Counted from the stretch's first letter, positions 1 to 7,740 are shown. The stretch is DNA of 64,000 nucleotides from Mycobacterium barrassiae (GCF_025822765.1 NZ_JACKUK010000034.1:1-64000); one strand, 5' to 3'. The notes: generated by a model from the letters alone, not told the origin. Numbers and translations are program-made.

Positions 1-95
1 GCATCCTCCACGGCTGCCTGCGCCACCGCACCGCATACGACGAGCAGACAGCATGGTCGCACCGCCAAAACATCCCCACCGCAAAGGCCGCTTGA
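1..95 (+). mobile_element. C-terminal end of an IS110-like transposase (cut by window start)
   Basis: An open frame enters from the left edge (codons in phase from base 3) and stops at TGA 93-95. The visible tail includes ILHGCLRHRTAYDEQTAWSH, then a short basic stretch. This looks like the extreme C-terminus of actinobacterial IS110-family (DEDD) transposases, which often end in a ...HGCL..G..YDE.TAW.H.. segment. That is a recalled family pattern and has not been searched. The frame stops about 13 bases before the DUF4396 reading frame begins, so the right end of the element probably lies around 96-112. Another transposase family is possible. Confidence 0.45.
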
Positions 96-107
96 CAACT
101 TGCGCAC

Positions 108-683
108 TTGGGATGTCTAACCGGCTGTGCCATCGGCGAGATCGTCGGCCTCATTATCGGCACGGCGCTTGGCTTGTCGAATCTGGCCACCATCGCCTTG
201 GCGATAGCACTGGCCTTCGTCTTTGGGTATTCACTTTCGACGCTTCCCCTGCTCAAAGCAGGTTTGACTTTGGGCGCCGCACTCGGCGTGGTTCTCGCAG
301 CGGATACATTGTCGATTCTGACGATGGAACTCGTCGACAACCTTGTGATGGCGGTCATTCCCGGAGCGATGAATGCCGGCCTGGTGAATCCGATCTTCTG
401 GGTGGGCATGATGATTGCGCTCGCCGCTGCCTTTTTTGCCGCCTATCCCGTCAATCGGGTGCTATTGCAGCGCGGCAAGGGGCATGCACTGACCCACCAA
501 TACCATGGCGCCGAGGGAACAGCCACGGGCGCAAGGCGATTCATTCCGTCGTTCAGCACCGGCGCACTGGTAGCCGTCATCGTGGCATTCATGCTAGGTG
601 GATTAGTGGTGTCGGTCGCTGATGAGTTAACGCAAGCAAGCCCAGGACCAAGCCATGCGAAAGCGCTTGTGCCGCAGGTCTAG
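108..683 (+). pseudogene. DUF4396 membrane protein, 5' end apparently removed by the IS
   Basis: The 191-residue frame opens directly at the conserved CLTGCAIGE motif of DUF4396 proteins. It has about four hydrophobic segments (roughly residues 8-40, 48-68, 95-118 and 148-168). Intact family members carry a further N-terminal stretch before this motif. Here an in-frame TGA at 93-95 ends the neighbouring transposase, and no ATG or ribosome site lies between. The only in-frame start is TTG at 108, with no Shine-Dalgarno sequence. The simplest reading is that an insertion sequence removed the promoter and first codons. The remainder has no internal stop, so the event may be recent or the shortened protein may still be made. 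The family's function is unknown; the copper-type operators at 1096-1167 hint at metal-related DNA here. Confidence 0.6.
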
Positions 684-1095
684 GAATACGAGCGAGGGCG
701 TTTGTCGCGTCCGGCGTTGAAAGTTTGACAGGCGCGCCACGAAATAGCCCCCGCTATCAGTACCGCTCAGGCGCCCATTAACTGTCGGCGCTCCGTCTGC
801 CAGGCCCTCATTCCGCTGCGACGCTCCACGAGGCCTGCATAACGAAGGTCCGTTTGAAAGTTCACTGCAAAATCGCGCTCATGGGAACCCGAACGGCAAT
901 GGACCGCTAGGCCGGTTCGTCGGTCGGCCAGGCAAACGATCCGATTGTGCAACGAGCTGTTCAATGGCACGGACAAGTCACTGCCCCCAATTACACCTGC
1001 TCGTTGATCGTTAAGGGGGGCGGGCGACACGACGCCACGGACCGCTGCCCGTCCTGGCAACGGCGAGGCACGCGCGGTTTTGATTCCTCCGCAAA
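684..1095. other. About 410 bp with no supported gene
   Basis: Downstream of the DUF4396 remnant neither strand has a frame with a credible start, ribosome site and protein-like composition. A minus-strand frame crossing 767-1000 reads a basic tail, but it continues as antisense of the DUF1326 gene and is not called. The stretch is probably decayed mobile DNA. Confidence 0.4.
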
Positions 1096-1110
1096 TACCC
1101 CCCGGGGGTA
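1096..1110. promoter_or_regulatory. CsoR-like operator 1
   Basis: TACCCCCCGGGGGTA is a C-run/G-run near-palindrome flanked by TA. It matches the TAC4-6/G4-5TA form of copper-sensing CsoR operators in Actinobacteria. It lies about 77 bp upstream of the DUF1326 start codon and is one of two such sites. Regulation by CsoR is inferred; no csoR gene is in the window. Confidence 0.6.
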
Positions 1111-1152
1111 CTTGCGGCGAGGGTTTCTGATGGTTACTGTCCAAATACCGGG

Positions 1153-1167
1153 TACCCCCCAGGGGTA
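1153..1167. promoter_or_regulatory. CsoR-like operator 2
   Basis: TACCCCCCAGGGGTA is a second copy of the same operator type, centred 57 bp from the first and ending 19 bp before the DUF1326 start codon. Binding here would overlap the promoter or early transcript, so copper-dependent derepression is the likely mode. Confidence 0.6.
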
Positions 1168-1186
1168 TATAAATGAGGAGACGGTT

Positions 1187-1900
1187 ATGACAACCCCAAC
1201 AACGGCTATCGACTGGCATCTCCAGGGCGATTGGTTCGACGTCTGCAGCTGCAAGTTGCCCTGCCCCTGTAGCTTCGCCCAAGAGCCGACGCACGGCGAC
1301 TGCCTGTTCACCCTCGTCTGGCATGTGCGTGACGGCCACTTCGGCGGCGTCGACCTCAGCGGATTGAACGTCATATCCCTCGGCGAGTTCACCGGCAATA
1401 TGTGGGTCGGTGACCCGAACGCCAAGATGCGACTTATGTTCTACGTCGACGAACGCGCTGACGACGTGCAGCGAGATGCCCTGGAGCGCATCTTCACCGG
1501 GAAGGAGGGCGGCTGGCCAGCTCAATTCGCCTCACTCATCGAGGATTTGCGCGGAATCGAATACGCCCCCATCTCCTTCGAAGCCGCTGATGATCTGGCT
1601 TACTGGAGGGCCGAAATTCCCGGAAAGGTCGACCTGCATGTTGCCGCGCTTACTGGGCCGACAGCAGATCCCGACCGGCGGGTCACGACAACGAATGCCC
1701 CAGGCTCCGAGGTCGGTCCGGGACAGGTCGCCACATGGGGTGTCGTCGAGAAGGACGAGGCAACCGGCTTCGATTGGTCACACCAGCATCGAGGCGGTTC
1801 GAGCAAGCACTTCCCCTTCGACTGGCGACCGGAGAACGCTGCAACGTCAGCGAGCGACTCCTTTTTGTCAAGCGAGTCATCGTGTAAGTGCCACGCCTGA
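1187..1900 (+). CDS. DUF1326 protein with Cys-rich metal-binding motif
   Basis: The 237-residue protein starts at ATG 1187 behind GAGGAG (about 1176-1181); a longer upstream frame lacks a ribosome site and crosses the operators. Residues 10-40 carry the DUF1326 signature with C20, C22, C26, C28 and C39, in the order VCSCKLPCPC. The extreme C-terminus has a second thiol pair, CKC at 233-235. There is no signal peptide or membrane segment, so it is probably cytosolic. The family is uncharacterised biochemically. The dense cysteines and two CsoR-like operators just upstream suggest binding of Cu(I) or a similar soft metal, which is inference. A strong hairpin follows the gene. Confidence 0.85.
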   Translation: MTTPTTAIDWHLQGDWFDVCSCKLPCPCSFAQEPTHGDCLFTLVWHVRDGHFGGVDLSGLNVISLGEFTGNMWVGDPNAKMRLMFYVDERADDVQRDALERIFTGKEGGWPAQFASLIEDLRGIEYAPISFEAADDLAYWRAEIPGKVDLHVAALTGPTADPDRRVTTTNAPGSEVGPGQVATWGVVEKDEATGFDWSHQHRGGSSKHFPFDWRPENAATSASDSFLSSESSCKCHA

Positions 1901-1944
1901 TCCAATGGTCGGCAATCGACACCAAGTTCGTTGAACAAACGAAG

Positions 1945-1974
1945 GGCGGCACCCTCCCGACAGAGGGTGCCGCC
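1945..1974. terminator. Intrinsic-type terminator after the DUF1326 gene
   Basis: GGCGGCACCCTC, a 6-base loop and GAGGGTGCCGCC form a perfect 12-bp stem followed by TTCT. It lies 45 bp past the stop codon. The gene to the right converges on it, so it may act in both directions. Confidence 0.75.
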
Positions 1975-2196
1975 TTCTAGTGAAACAGCTGTACGACGAG
2001 GCCTCTCGAGGCTCTGTATGCCCCGGAGGGCAACAGATCACGGTCAAGGGCGTCGACTACCTTCACAGATCTGGGAGACGAAGGCGACTCAAGGCGGCCC
2101 GAGCCCCTTACCCGGACACCTGGACGGTCAGCCGGGTGCTGCCTGAGATCTAGCGCAGGTAGCGAAGGCGACTCGAACTTGCGGGGAGCACGCCAA
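1975..2196. other. Intergenic DNA, no gene seen
   Basis: This lies between the terminator and the 3' end of the secreted-protein gene. The 11-mer GAAGGCGACTC occurs twice, near 2083 and 2165. No protein-like frame was found on either strand. Confidence 0.4.
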
Positions 2197-2781
2197 TCAG
2201 CATCCACGCCAATGGCCACGAACACGTGTGCCATCTCTCCTCGTGTAACCGTCGACCCAAGTGCAGCTGCTGCTAGGGGCATTGAGGCTAGGGGCGGGTA
2301 TGTAAGGGACGTAGGGCGTATCAACCACAACCGGAGGCGGCATAACTGGCGGCGGCGCAACAGGCGCAGGGGTGGCGGAACACGGAACGACGTAGTCGGG
2401 AGGGTGCACTCTGTCAAGCCACTTGCCGTAGGCACGACCGCCCTCAGTCCTGACAGCAGCACAAATGTCAGCTTCGGTGTAACCGGCCACGCGGTACACC
2501 GCGTAAATCGGATCACCGGTCTCGGTGGCTTGGCGCAGCGACGGACAAGACTGATCCGTCCGCAACCACAGCGCTCCGGGGTGAGCATCAAGGAGTCGGT
2601 CTACTTCGGCGGGATAGCTGCCCGGCGTGTACACCGATTCAATAACGACGATTCCGACTGGCGGCTCACACGCCTGGTAAACGGGCGGCGGTGTGGCTAG
2701 TGCCGGCGCGGGAACAACGGCGGCTCCCGTCCCTAAAGCGGCTAACAGTCCCGCCGTCGCCAGCACCGGTTTGATCCCCAT
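2197..2781 (-). CDS. Small secreted protein with Pro-rich linker and C-terminal GYTRxDGT motif
   Basis: The 194-residue protein starts at ATG 2781 behind GGAAGAG; a longer frame (223 aa) has no ribosome site. Residues 1-30 form a Sec signal peptide ending APALA, followed by a PPP stretch. The mature part carries five or six cysteines, a Pro-rich linker (about residues 138-160, PVAPPPVMPPP) and a compact C-terminal segment, CTWVDGYTRRDGTRVRGHWR. That GYTRxDGTxVxxHxR motif recurs in otherwise unrelated secreted and phage-associated proteins, so it is a module and does not indicate a function. No catalytic motif is recognised. The gene stands alone in accessory DNA. Confidence 0.7.
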   Translation of the reverse strand: MGIKPVLATAGLLAALGTGAAVVPAPALATPPPVYQACEPPVGIVVIESVYTPGSYPAEVDRLLDAHPGALWLRTDQSCPSLRQATETGDPIYAVYRVAGYTEADICAAVRTEGGRAYGKWLDRVHPPDYVVPCSATPAPVAPPPVMPPPVVVDTPYVPYIPAPSLNAPSSSCTWVDGYTRRDGTRVRGHWRGC

Positions 2782-2949
2782 ACCACTCTTCCCCCGGTCT
2801 CCCCGACCCACGTCCTCCGCTTCCAGGTGATTCCCAGCAGTATCACAGGCGCTTGTTTGGTCGTGCAAGTTTGCTGCACGCCTGTCACGACAGTGCCAGC
2901 CCTAGACATCGCCTTTGTACGAGCCTCGTGCCTTGCATCAGAAGCAAAC

Positions 2950-3194
2950 CGGGGATCACTGCGAAAGCGGATCCTCACGCGAGATCCCGAGTGTCAGATC
3001 CGTGGTGATCGTTGTGCAGGTCGAGCACAGAAGTTGACCACATCAACGGCACCTCGATCACTCCGAAGCGAACCTTCGTGGTGTTGTGTGCTCCGCGCCA
3101 CGCGTCACGGACCAGTCGGCAACGACTGGCTGCGAAAGCGGCAATGCGTACGAAGCGGTATCGGCTTCAGGATAAGCACCCCGGCAGCATCTGA
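2950..3194 (+). pseudogene. Frameshifted HNH endonuclease remnant
   Basis: Frame 1 reads RKRILTRDPECQIRGDRC, the zinc-knuckle start of small phage-type HNH nucleases, up to about 3026. The continuation is in the next frame: TEVDHINGT, then VVLCAPRHASRTSRQ, ending HPGSI-stop at 3194. Restoring one base near 3026-3027 gives CAGRATEVDHI, the expected join. The second zinc pair is also damaged: the usual CxxCH is CAPRH. Frameshift plus a lost Cys argue for a dead gene. Such nucleases usually sit beside phage terminase genes, so this is a likely prophage relic. Confidence 0.7.
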
Positions 3195-3212
3195 GGGTGC
3201 GCCACAGGGAGC

Positions 3213-4190
3213 TCAACACCACTCCCCCGGGGTATTGGTTATGTCGTGTCGCACAACCAATTCTGTGTGCGCGGGGGGATCCCATGACCTTATGTAACTG
3301 TTGAGATCTTCACCCTCCAAACTCATCGCCTTCCCTCGGCAGGCATGATGCGGCCCGAAGGCTTCACCGCTGAAGCCCGTCTCGGGCACGAACATGAAAG
3401 ACGGTCTGTCATCAGCCAAACTGGGCGTTGAAACGTTTGTCAGGAGCGTCTCACCCTTCGGGTCGTCATACGAGAGCCTCGGGAGGGACATGACCATGGC
3501 GTCCAGTCCTACGCGCGAAACGAGACCGGGCTCATTCGGGTCGGCGCGCTCGCTGATGGCTCGCTGGACTTTAATCATGAGGCGAACCCATCCGTCCCAA
3601 TTTTGGTCGTGATACAACCGCGGACCGAGTTTCTTTATGAGACGCATGTCGTCAAACGCGAAGGGGTGACCGCTTGTGCGGTGGATAAATGCCACGTCTG
3701 CGTCAACGGCGCCCGAATATCGGTTGATGTAAGTTTCGAACTCAGGGAAGGCATGCGGGTAGATTTTCACCCCGTCGTCTTCGCTTCGTTCGTAGTTCGA
3801 GATGCAGTAGCAGACAGATGTGATGCCGTCTCCGGGTATGTCGGGAAACTTCGCGAATCCTGACATCGTTACGGTCATCCGCTTATCCCAACGGTGCGGG
3901 AGCATGCCGACTCGATGGTCCAGCGATGCCTGAAGCATTTCGACGACAGCCGTCACGTCCCCGGCAGCATCGCCGTTTCGGGCCAGTGTGGCAGCAATCC
4001 ACTCGCTGGTGGGGAGTTCCGACGCTCGGTGATCCATAAAGGCGGGGCCGGTAAACGCGACAAAGAACTTGCCGCACCATGACACCACCTTGTTGGTGCT
4101 GTCGCTGACCGGTTCGCCCTCTTTGGTCAACCGTCGGTCTGAGACCTGCAGGATTCGGGTAGGACTCAGGAGGGTCTGAATCAGCGTCAC
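3213..4190 (-). CDS. Proteasome/HslV-like Thr-nucleophile (Ntn) hydrolase, unclassified family
   Basis: The protein has 325 residues with GTG 4190 as start. An upstream in-frame GTG (4217) is open but is rejected because the internal start gives MTLIQTLL. After Met removal, Thr1 is followed by Asp17 (SDRRLT), Lys33 (DSTNK) and Gly47 (FVAFTG), the spacing of the catalytic Thr1/Asp17/Lys33 and Gly47 of proteasome beta subunits and HslV. This match was counted by hand. The C-terminal about 200 residues match nothing I recognise; the whole is longer than HslV (about 180) or Anbu (about 240). There is no signal peptide. It lies 13 bp downstream of the kinase gene on the same strand, so it is probably co-transcribed. 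A peptidase or amidase role, perhaps controlled by the kinase, is inference. Confidence 0.65.
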   Translation of the reverse strand: MTLIQTLLSPTRILQVSDRRLTKEGEPVSDSTNKVVSWCGKFFVAFTGPAFMDHRASELPTSEWIAATLARNGDAAGDVTAVVEMLQASLDHRVGMLPHRWDKRMTVTMSGFAKFPDIPGDGITSVCYCISNYERSEDDGVKIYPHAFPEFETYINRYSGAVDADVAFIHRTSGHPFAFDDMRLIKKLGPRLYHDQNWDGWVRLMIKVQRAISERADPNEPGLVSRVGLDAMVMSLPRLSYDDPKGETLLTNVSTPSLADDRPSFMFVPETGFSGEAFGPHHACRGKAMSLEGEDLNSYIRSWDPPAHTELVVRHDITNTPGEWC

Positions 4191-4203
4191 AGAACTTGCC
4201 CAA

Positions 4204-5463
4204 TCATGCTGGGGCACCTATTGGTTCGGTCTCAAGATTCTCTATCGCCTCGATGACCTTCAGTACCGTCTGATACCGCTGCGTCGGATCTGAATGGGAG
4301 CACTTCTGGATGATCTCACCGAGGGAACTGAAATCCGAGATGAGCCGGTTGACGCCCTTGAATATGTACGTCAGCACAAAGCCCACCACGTAGATGTCGT
4401 TGACAGGCTCGAATTCCTTGAACTTGTCCAGGGCCGGGTCCACGATAGTTCCCTTGATCTCGGTCTCCGACTTCGTGAACTCGGACTCTCGTGGCTTCGC
4501 CAGGCCGAAGTCTGAAAGCTTTACCTGGACCGCCCCGTTCGAGAACACGCGAAGAAGAATGTTCTTCAGACTCAGGTCGCGGTGGCAGATCCCCTTCCTG
4601 TGAAGGTAGTTGAGGCCGTATAGGAATTGGAGTGCGATCCTGCGCCGAACGCTGAAGTCGAACTGCGGCTGATTGTTTCGCCGCTTGATGTGCTCCTCAA
4701 GGGTCGTCTCGCAGAACTCCATCGTGTAGGAGTTCTCTTCCTCGTCGTACTTGTGGACCTTGAGGATGTACGGGAAGTCGAGCCCCTTCATGATCTCGAA
4801 CTCACGGCGGAACCGTGCAATGTCACGCTCGTCAGCGTCCCGCTTCAGCTTCTTCCTGGCGAAAGTGATGTCGTAGTTGGGATCCACGAACTTGTGGACT
4901 ATCGCGAAGGCCCCCTCGCCGACGAGGGTGAGGGATACCTGCGAGCTGTCGGCCAGGACGACGGCGGCGTCGGCCAACCCAAACACCGTGTCGTACTTCT
5001 CCACGAGAACCGGCGCGAAGCCATCGGGAATCGTGCTCCCACCGCTGTCGACCACCCATGTCTTGGCACCCTCGAGGACCCGCTGATATTCCGGTGCCAC
5101 CGTGAGCGATTTTCCGACCTTCGCCAATGCCAGCTCCAGTTCGGCGACCTCTTCGATGAGAGCGAGCAGATTGCGGCTGTTGTCGGCGTTGAAGTGCCCG
5201 CCTCCATACAGCCCACCGCTGCGGGCTTTCTGGTTCATGAAGTCGAATTCGGCGTCCAACCGCGAGTGGATCGCCGCGAATGCCCACTCCAGTGGATCGA
5301 CAAGCTGGAGAGAGTTAGGGGTGCGGTACATGTCGAAATAGTCGGGATCGACATACTTGTCCTTGTACTGCCTTAAAACCCGCTCTAGCCGTCTCTCCTC
5401 TGGTGAAGCCACAGGGTCCATTGTGTCATCGAGCGCCGACCGCCCAGCCGCATCGTCACGCAA
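4204..5463 (-). CDS. Ser/Thr protein kinase with novel N-terminal domain
   Basis: The 419-residue protein starts at TTG 5463; ATG 5421 (residue 15) is an alternative and neither has a strong ribosome site. Residues 1-175 form an uncharacterised domain with GGGHFNADNSRNLLALIEE (about 87-105) and SGGSTIPDGF (about 140-149), motifs I associate with bacterial defence-type multidomain proteins. Residues 178-410 are a complete kinase: Gly loop GEGAFA (182-187), Lys204, alpha-C Glu near 221, HRDLSLKN (294-301, catalytic Asp296) and DFG (318-320). It has no transmembrane or PASTA domain, unlike mycobacterial PknA/B types, so it is cytosolic. It heads a two-gene unit with the proteasome-like hydrolase. 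Targets are unknown. Confidence 0.85.
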   Translation of the reverse strand: MRDDAAGRSALDDTMDPVASPEERRLERVLRQYKDKYVDPDYFDMYRTPNSLQLVDPLEWAFAAIHSRLDAEFDFMNQKARSGGLYGGGHFNADNSRNLLALIEEVAELELALAKVGKSLTVAPEYQRVLEGAKTWVVDSGGSTIPDGFAPVLVEKYDTVFGLADAAVVLADSSQVSLTLVGEGAFAIVHKFVDPNYDITFARKKLKRDADERDIARFRREFEIMKGLDFPYILKVHKYDEEENSYTMEFCETTLEEHIKRRNNQPQFDFSVRRRIALQFLYGLNYLHRKGICHRDLSLKNILLRVFSNGAVQVKLSDFGLAKPRESEFTKSETEIKGTIVDPALDKFKEFEPVNDIYVVGFVLTYIFKGVNRLISDFSSLGEIIQKCSHSDPTQRYQTVLKVIEAIENLETEPIGAPA

Positions 5464-5470
5464 CGAGAAC

Positions 5471-5497
5471 GTCCCCGGCCCTATTAGGACCGGGGAC
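5471..5497 (-). terminator. groEL1 terminator hairpin
   Basis: GTCCCCGGCC and GGACCGGGGAC flank a 6-base loop, giving a stem of about 10 bp 22 bp past the groEL1 stop. It separates the chaperonin operon from the kinase gene that follows on the same strand. Confidence 0.7.
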
Positions 5498-5518
5498 GCC
5501 TAGCACTGAAACTAGTGG

Positions 5519-7147
5519 TCAGTGGTGGTGATGACCGTGCCCATGGCTGTGACCGTGGTCATCCTCATCCTGGCTTACCGCTTCGACAACCGCGGTCTCG
5601 GTGGTCAGCACCATCCGCGCGACGGATGCCGCGTTCAGCACCGCCGACCGGGTGACCTTGACGGGGTCGACGACACCGGCGGCGGCCAGATCGCCGTACT
5701 CGAGCGTCGCGGCGTTGAAGCCCTGCCCGGCGGGCAGTTCGGCGACCTTGCTCACCACCACCGAGCCGTCGAGCCCGGCGTTGGTGGCGATCCAGTACAG
5801 CGGCGAACTCAGCGCAGAGGCGAACACGTCGACGCCCAGTGCTTCATCACCCGAGAGTGATTCGCGCAGCTTGGCGAGCACCGAGCCGGCCTGTACGAGT
5901 GCCGAGCCGCCACCGGCGACGATGCCCTCCTCCACGGCCGCCTTGGCTGCCGACACGGCATCCTCGACGGCTTCCTTGCGCTTCTTGAGGTCGGTTTCGG
6001 TGGCCGCGCCGACCTTGATGACGGCGACGCCGCCGGACAGCTTGGCCAACCGCTCCTCGAGCTTCTCGCGATCCCAGTCGGAATCGCTGACTTCGATCTC
6101 GGAGCGCAGCTGGGCCTTACGCGCCTCGATGGCGTCCTGCGTACCACCGCCGTCGACGATGACCGTGCTGTCCTTGTCGACGACGATGCGGCGGGCGGTG
6201 CCCAGCACGTCGAGGCCGACCTCGCGCAGCAACAGGCCTACGTCGGGGTTGACGACCTGTCCGCCGGTGACCACGGCCAGATCCTCGAGGAACGCCTTGC
6301 GGCGGTCACCGAAGAACGGCGCCTTGACAGCAACGGCCTTGAGCGTCTTGCGAATCGCGTTGACCACGAGCGTCGAAAGCGGCTCGCCCTCGACGTCCTC
6401 CGCCACGATCAGCAGCGGCTTGCCAGCCTCGGCGACCTTCTCCAGCAGCGGAAGAAGATCGGGCAGCGAGCTGATCTTCTCGCGGTGCAGCAGGACCAGT
6501 GCGTCCTCGAGCACGGCTTCCTGCGAATCGAAGTCGGTGATGAAGTACGCGGAGATGAAGCCCTTGTCGAAGCCCACACCCTCGGTGACCTCGAGCTCGG
6601 TGTTCAGCGTCGAGGACTCCTCGACCGTCACGACGCCGTCGGCGCCGACGGCGGTCATCGCCTCGCCCACCAGCTCGCCGACCTGCTCGTCGCGCGAGGA
6701 GACGGTCGCGACCTGAGCGATGCCGGTCTTGTCGCTGACGGGAGTCGCCGCCGCCAGAAGCGCTTCGGAGACCGCGTCGGCGGCCTTGCTGATGCCCGAG
6801 CCGAGTGCGATCGGGTTGGCGCCCGCTGCCACGTTGCGCAGACCCGCCTTGATGATCGCCTGCGCGAGCACCGTCGCCGTGGTGGTGCCGTCGCCTGCGA
6901 CGTCGTTGGTCTTGGTCGCGACCGACTTCACCAGCTGGGCACCCAGGTTCTCGAACGGATCCTCCAGGTCGATCTCGCGGGCGATGGTGACGCCGTCGTT
7001 GGTCACCACGGGGCCGCCGTACGCCTTGGCCAGCACCACGTGCCGCCCGCGCGGGCCAAGCGTGATCCGCACGGCGTCGGCGAGCTTGTCGACCCCGGCT
7101 TCCATTGCCCGGCGCGCAGTTTCGTTGAACTCAATCTGCTTGCTCAT
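5519..7147 (-). CDS. groEL1: Chaperonin GroEL1 (60 kDa), His-rich tail
   Basis: This 542-residue cytosolic chaperonin has the canonical ATPase segment [14 protein letters not shown] (about residues 85-98) and full-length equatorial, intermediate and apical domains. The tail ends [14 protein letters not shown], where typical GroEL (mycobacterial GroEL2) has GGM repeats. The His-rich tail and linkage to groES identify GroEL1, which in mycobacteria is dispensable and tied to biofilm mycolate synthesis and metal binding. Start ATG 7147 follows AGGAAG. It lies 90 bp downstream of groES, with a hairpin between them, in a CIRCE-controlled operon. Confidence 0.97.
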   Translation of the reverse strand: MSKQIEFNETARRAMEAGVDKLADAVRITLGPRGRHVVLAKAYGGPVVTNDGVTIAREIDLEDPFENLGAQLVKSVATKTNDVAGDGTTTATVLAQAIIKAGLRNVAAGANPIALGSGISKAADAVSEALLAAATPVSDKTGIAQVATVSSRDEQVGELVGEAMTAVGADGVVTVEESSTLNTELEVTEGVGFDKGFISAYFITDFDSQEAVLEDALVLLHREKISSLPDLLPLLEKVAEAGKPLLIVAEDVEGEPLSTLVVNAIRKTLKAVAVKAPFFGDRRKAFLEDLAVVTGGQVVNPDVGLLLREVGLDVLGTARRIVVDKDSTVIVDGGGTQDAIEARKAQLRSEIEVSDSDWDREKLEERLAKLSGGVAVIKVGAATETDLKKRKEAVEDAVSAAKAAVEEGIVAGGGSALVQAGSVLAKLRESLSGDEALGVDVFASALSSPLYWIATNAGLDGSVVVSKVAELPAGQGFNAATLEYGDLAAAGVVDPVKVTRSAVLNAASVARMVLTTETAVVEAVSQDEDDHGHSHGHGHHHH

Positions 7148-7183
7148 GGATGTGCTTCCTGACTAAAGGGGGATGTACGAGTG

Positions 7184-7226
7184 CCGCCCCGGAACTCACC
7201 CGTGGATACGGGAAGCTCCGGGGCGG
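7184..7226 (-). promoter_or_regulatory. Hairpin between groES and groEL1
   Basis: CCGCCCCGGA and TCCGGGGCGG flank a 23-base loop that itself contains CCCGTATCCACGGG. Placed just after the groES stop, the structure could be a partial terminator, an mRNA processing site or a stabiliser that sets the GroES:GroEL1 ratio. The role is inferred from position. Confidence 0.5.
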
Positions 7227-7237
7227 GACACGGGTGC

Positions 7238-7540
7238 TTACTTGTTGACGACAGCCAACACGTCGCGGGCGGAGAGAATCAGGTACTCCTCGCCGTTGTA
7301 CTTGATCTCGGTGCCGCCGTACTTGCTGTAGATGACGGTGTCGCCTTCGGCAACATCCAGGGGGATGCGCTTCTCGCCCTCGTCGTCCCACCGGCCGGGG
7401 CCGACTGCGACGACGGTGCCCTCCTGGGGCTTCTCCTTGGCGGTGTCGGGGATGACCAGACCGGAAGCGGTCGTGGTCTCGGCCTCGTTGGCCTGAACGA
7501 GGATCTTGTCCTCGAGTGGCTTGATGTTCACGCTCGCCAC
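7238..7540 (-). CDS. groES: Co-chaperonin GroES (10 kDa)
   Basis: The 100-residue protein starts at GTG 7540 ([12 protein letters not shown]), preceded by GGAGGG; an 18-residue upstream extension of the frame has no ribosome site. It shows the mobile-loop region ([19 protein letters not shown]) and the conserved C-terminal [13 protein letters not shown]. It caps GroEL rings as a heptamer. It is the first gene of the groES-groEL1 operon, about 130 bp downstream of a CIRCE element. Confidence 0.97.
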   Translation of the reverse strand: MASVNIKPLEDKILVQANEAETTTASGLVIPDTAKEKPQEGTVVAVGPGRWDDEGEKRIPLDVAEGDTVIYSKYGGTEIKYNGEEYLILSARDVLAVVNK

Positions 7541-7671
7541 GATGGAGCCCTCCACTAATTCGGGTGTCGGACCCGGGGGATTCCGGGTTCTCAATTACCA
7601 GGTGTTCGGCATAGCGTCCGTACCTTGCGACGTCGTCGCGGGTGCCGGCGCAGGGGTTGGCCGCCTGCCAC

Positions 7672-7698
7672 CTAGCACTCTATACATGAGAGTGCTAG
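7672..7698 (-). promoter_or_regulatory. CIRCE element (HrcA operator) of groES-groEL1
   Basis: CTAGCACTC, a 9-base spacer and GAGTGCTAG form a perfect inverted repeat with CIRCE consensus arms (TTAGCACTC-N9-GAGTGCTAA). On the minus strand it overlaps a possible -10 (TAGAGT), so HrcA would block initiation until heat shock. A further CACTC follows at 7699-7703. Confidence 0.9.
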
Positions 7699-7740
7699 CA
7701 CTCAAGACTGCCCTACTGCCTATCGCGGGGGGCGAACAGG

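Noticed and set aside
767-1000. Minus-strand protein tail as a transposase remnant
   Set aside because: No recognisable motif, and the frame continues as antisense of DUF1326; evidence too weak to annotate.
947-1186. Longer N-terminus for the DUF1326 protein
   Set aside because: It would run through both CsoR-like operators and has no ribosome site, whereas ATG 1187 has GAGGAG and begins just before the conserved domain.
7672-7703. HspR (HAIR) site at groES
   Set aside because: The arms are a clear CIRCE match; no CTTGAGT-N7-ACTCAAG sequence was found.
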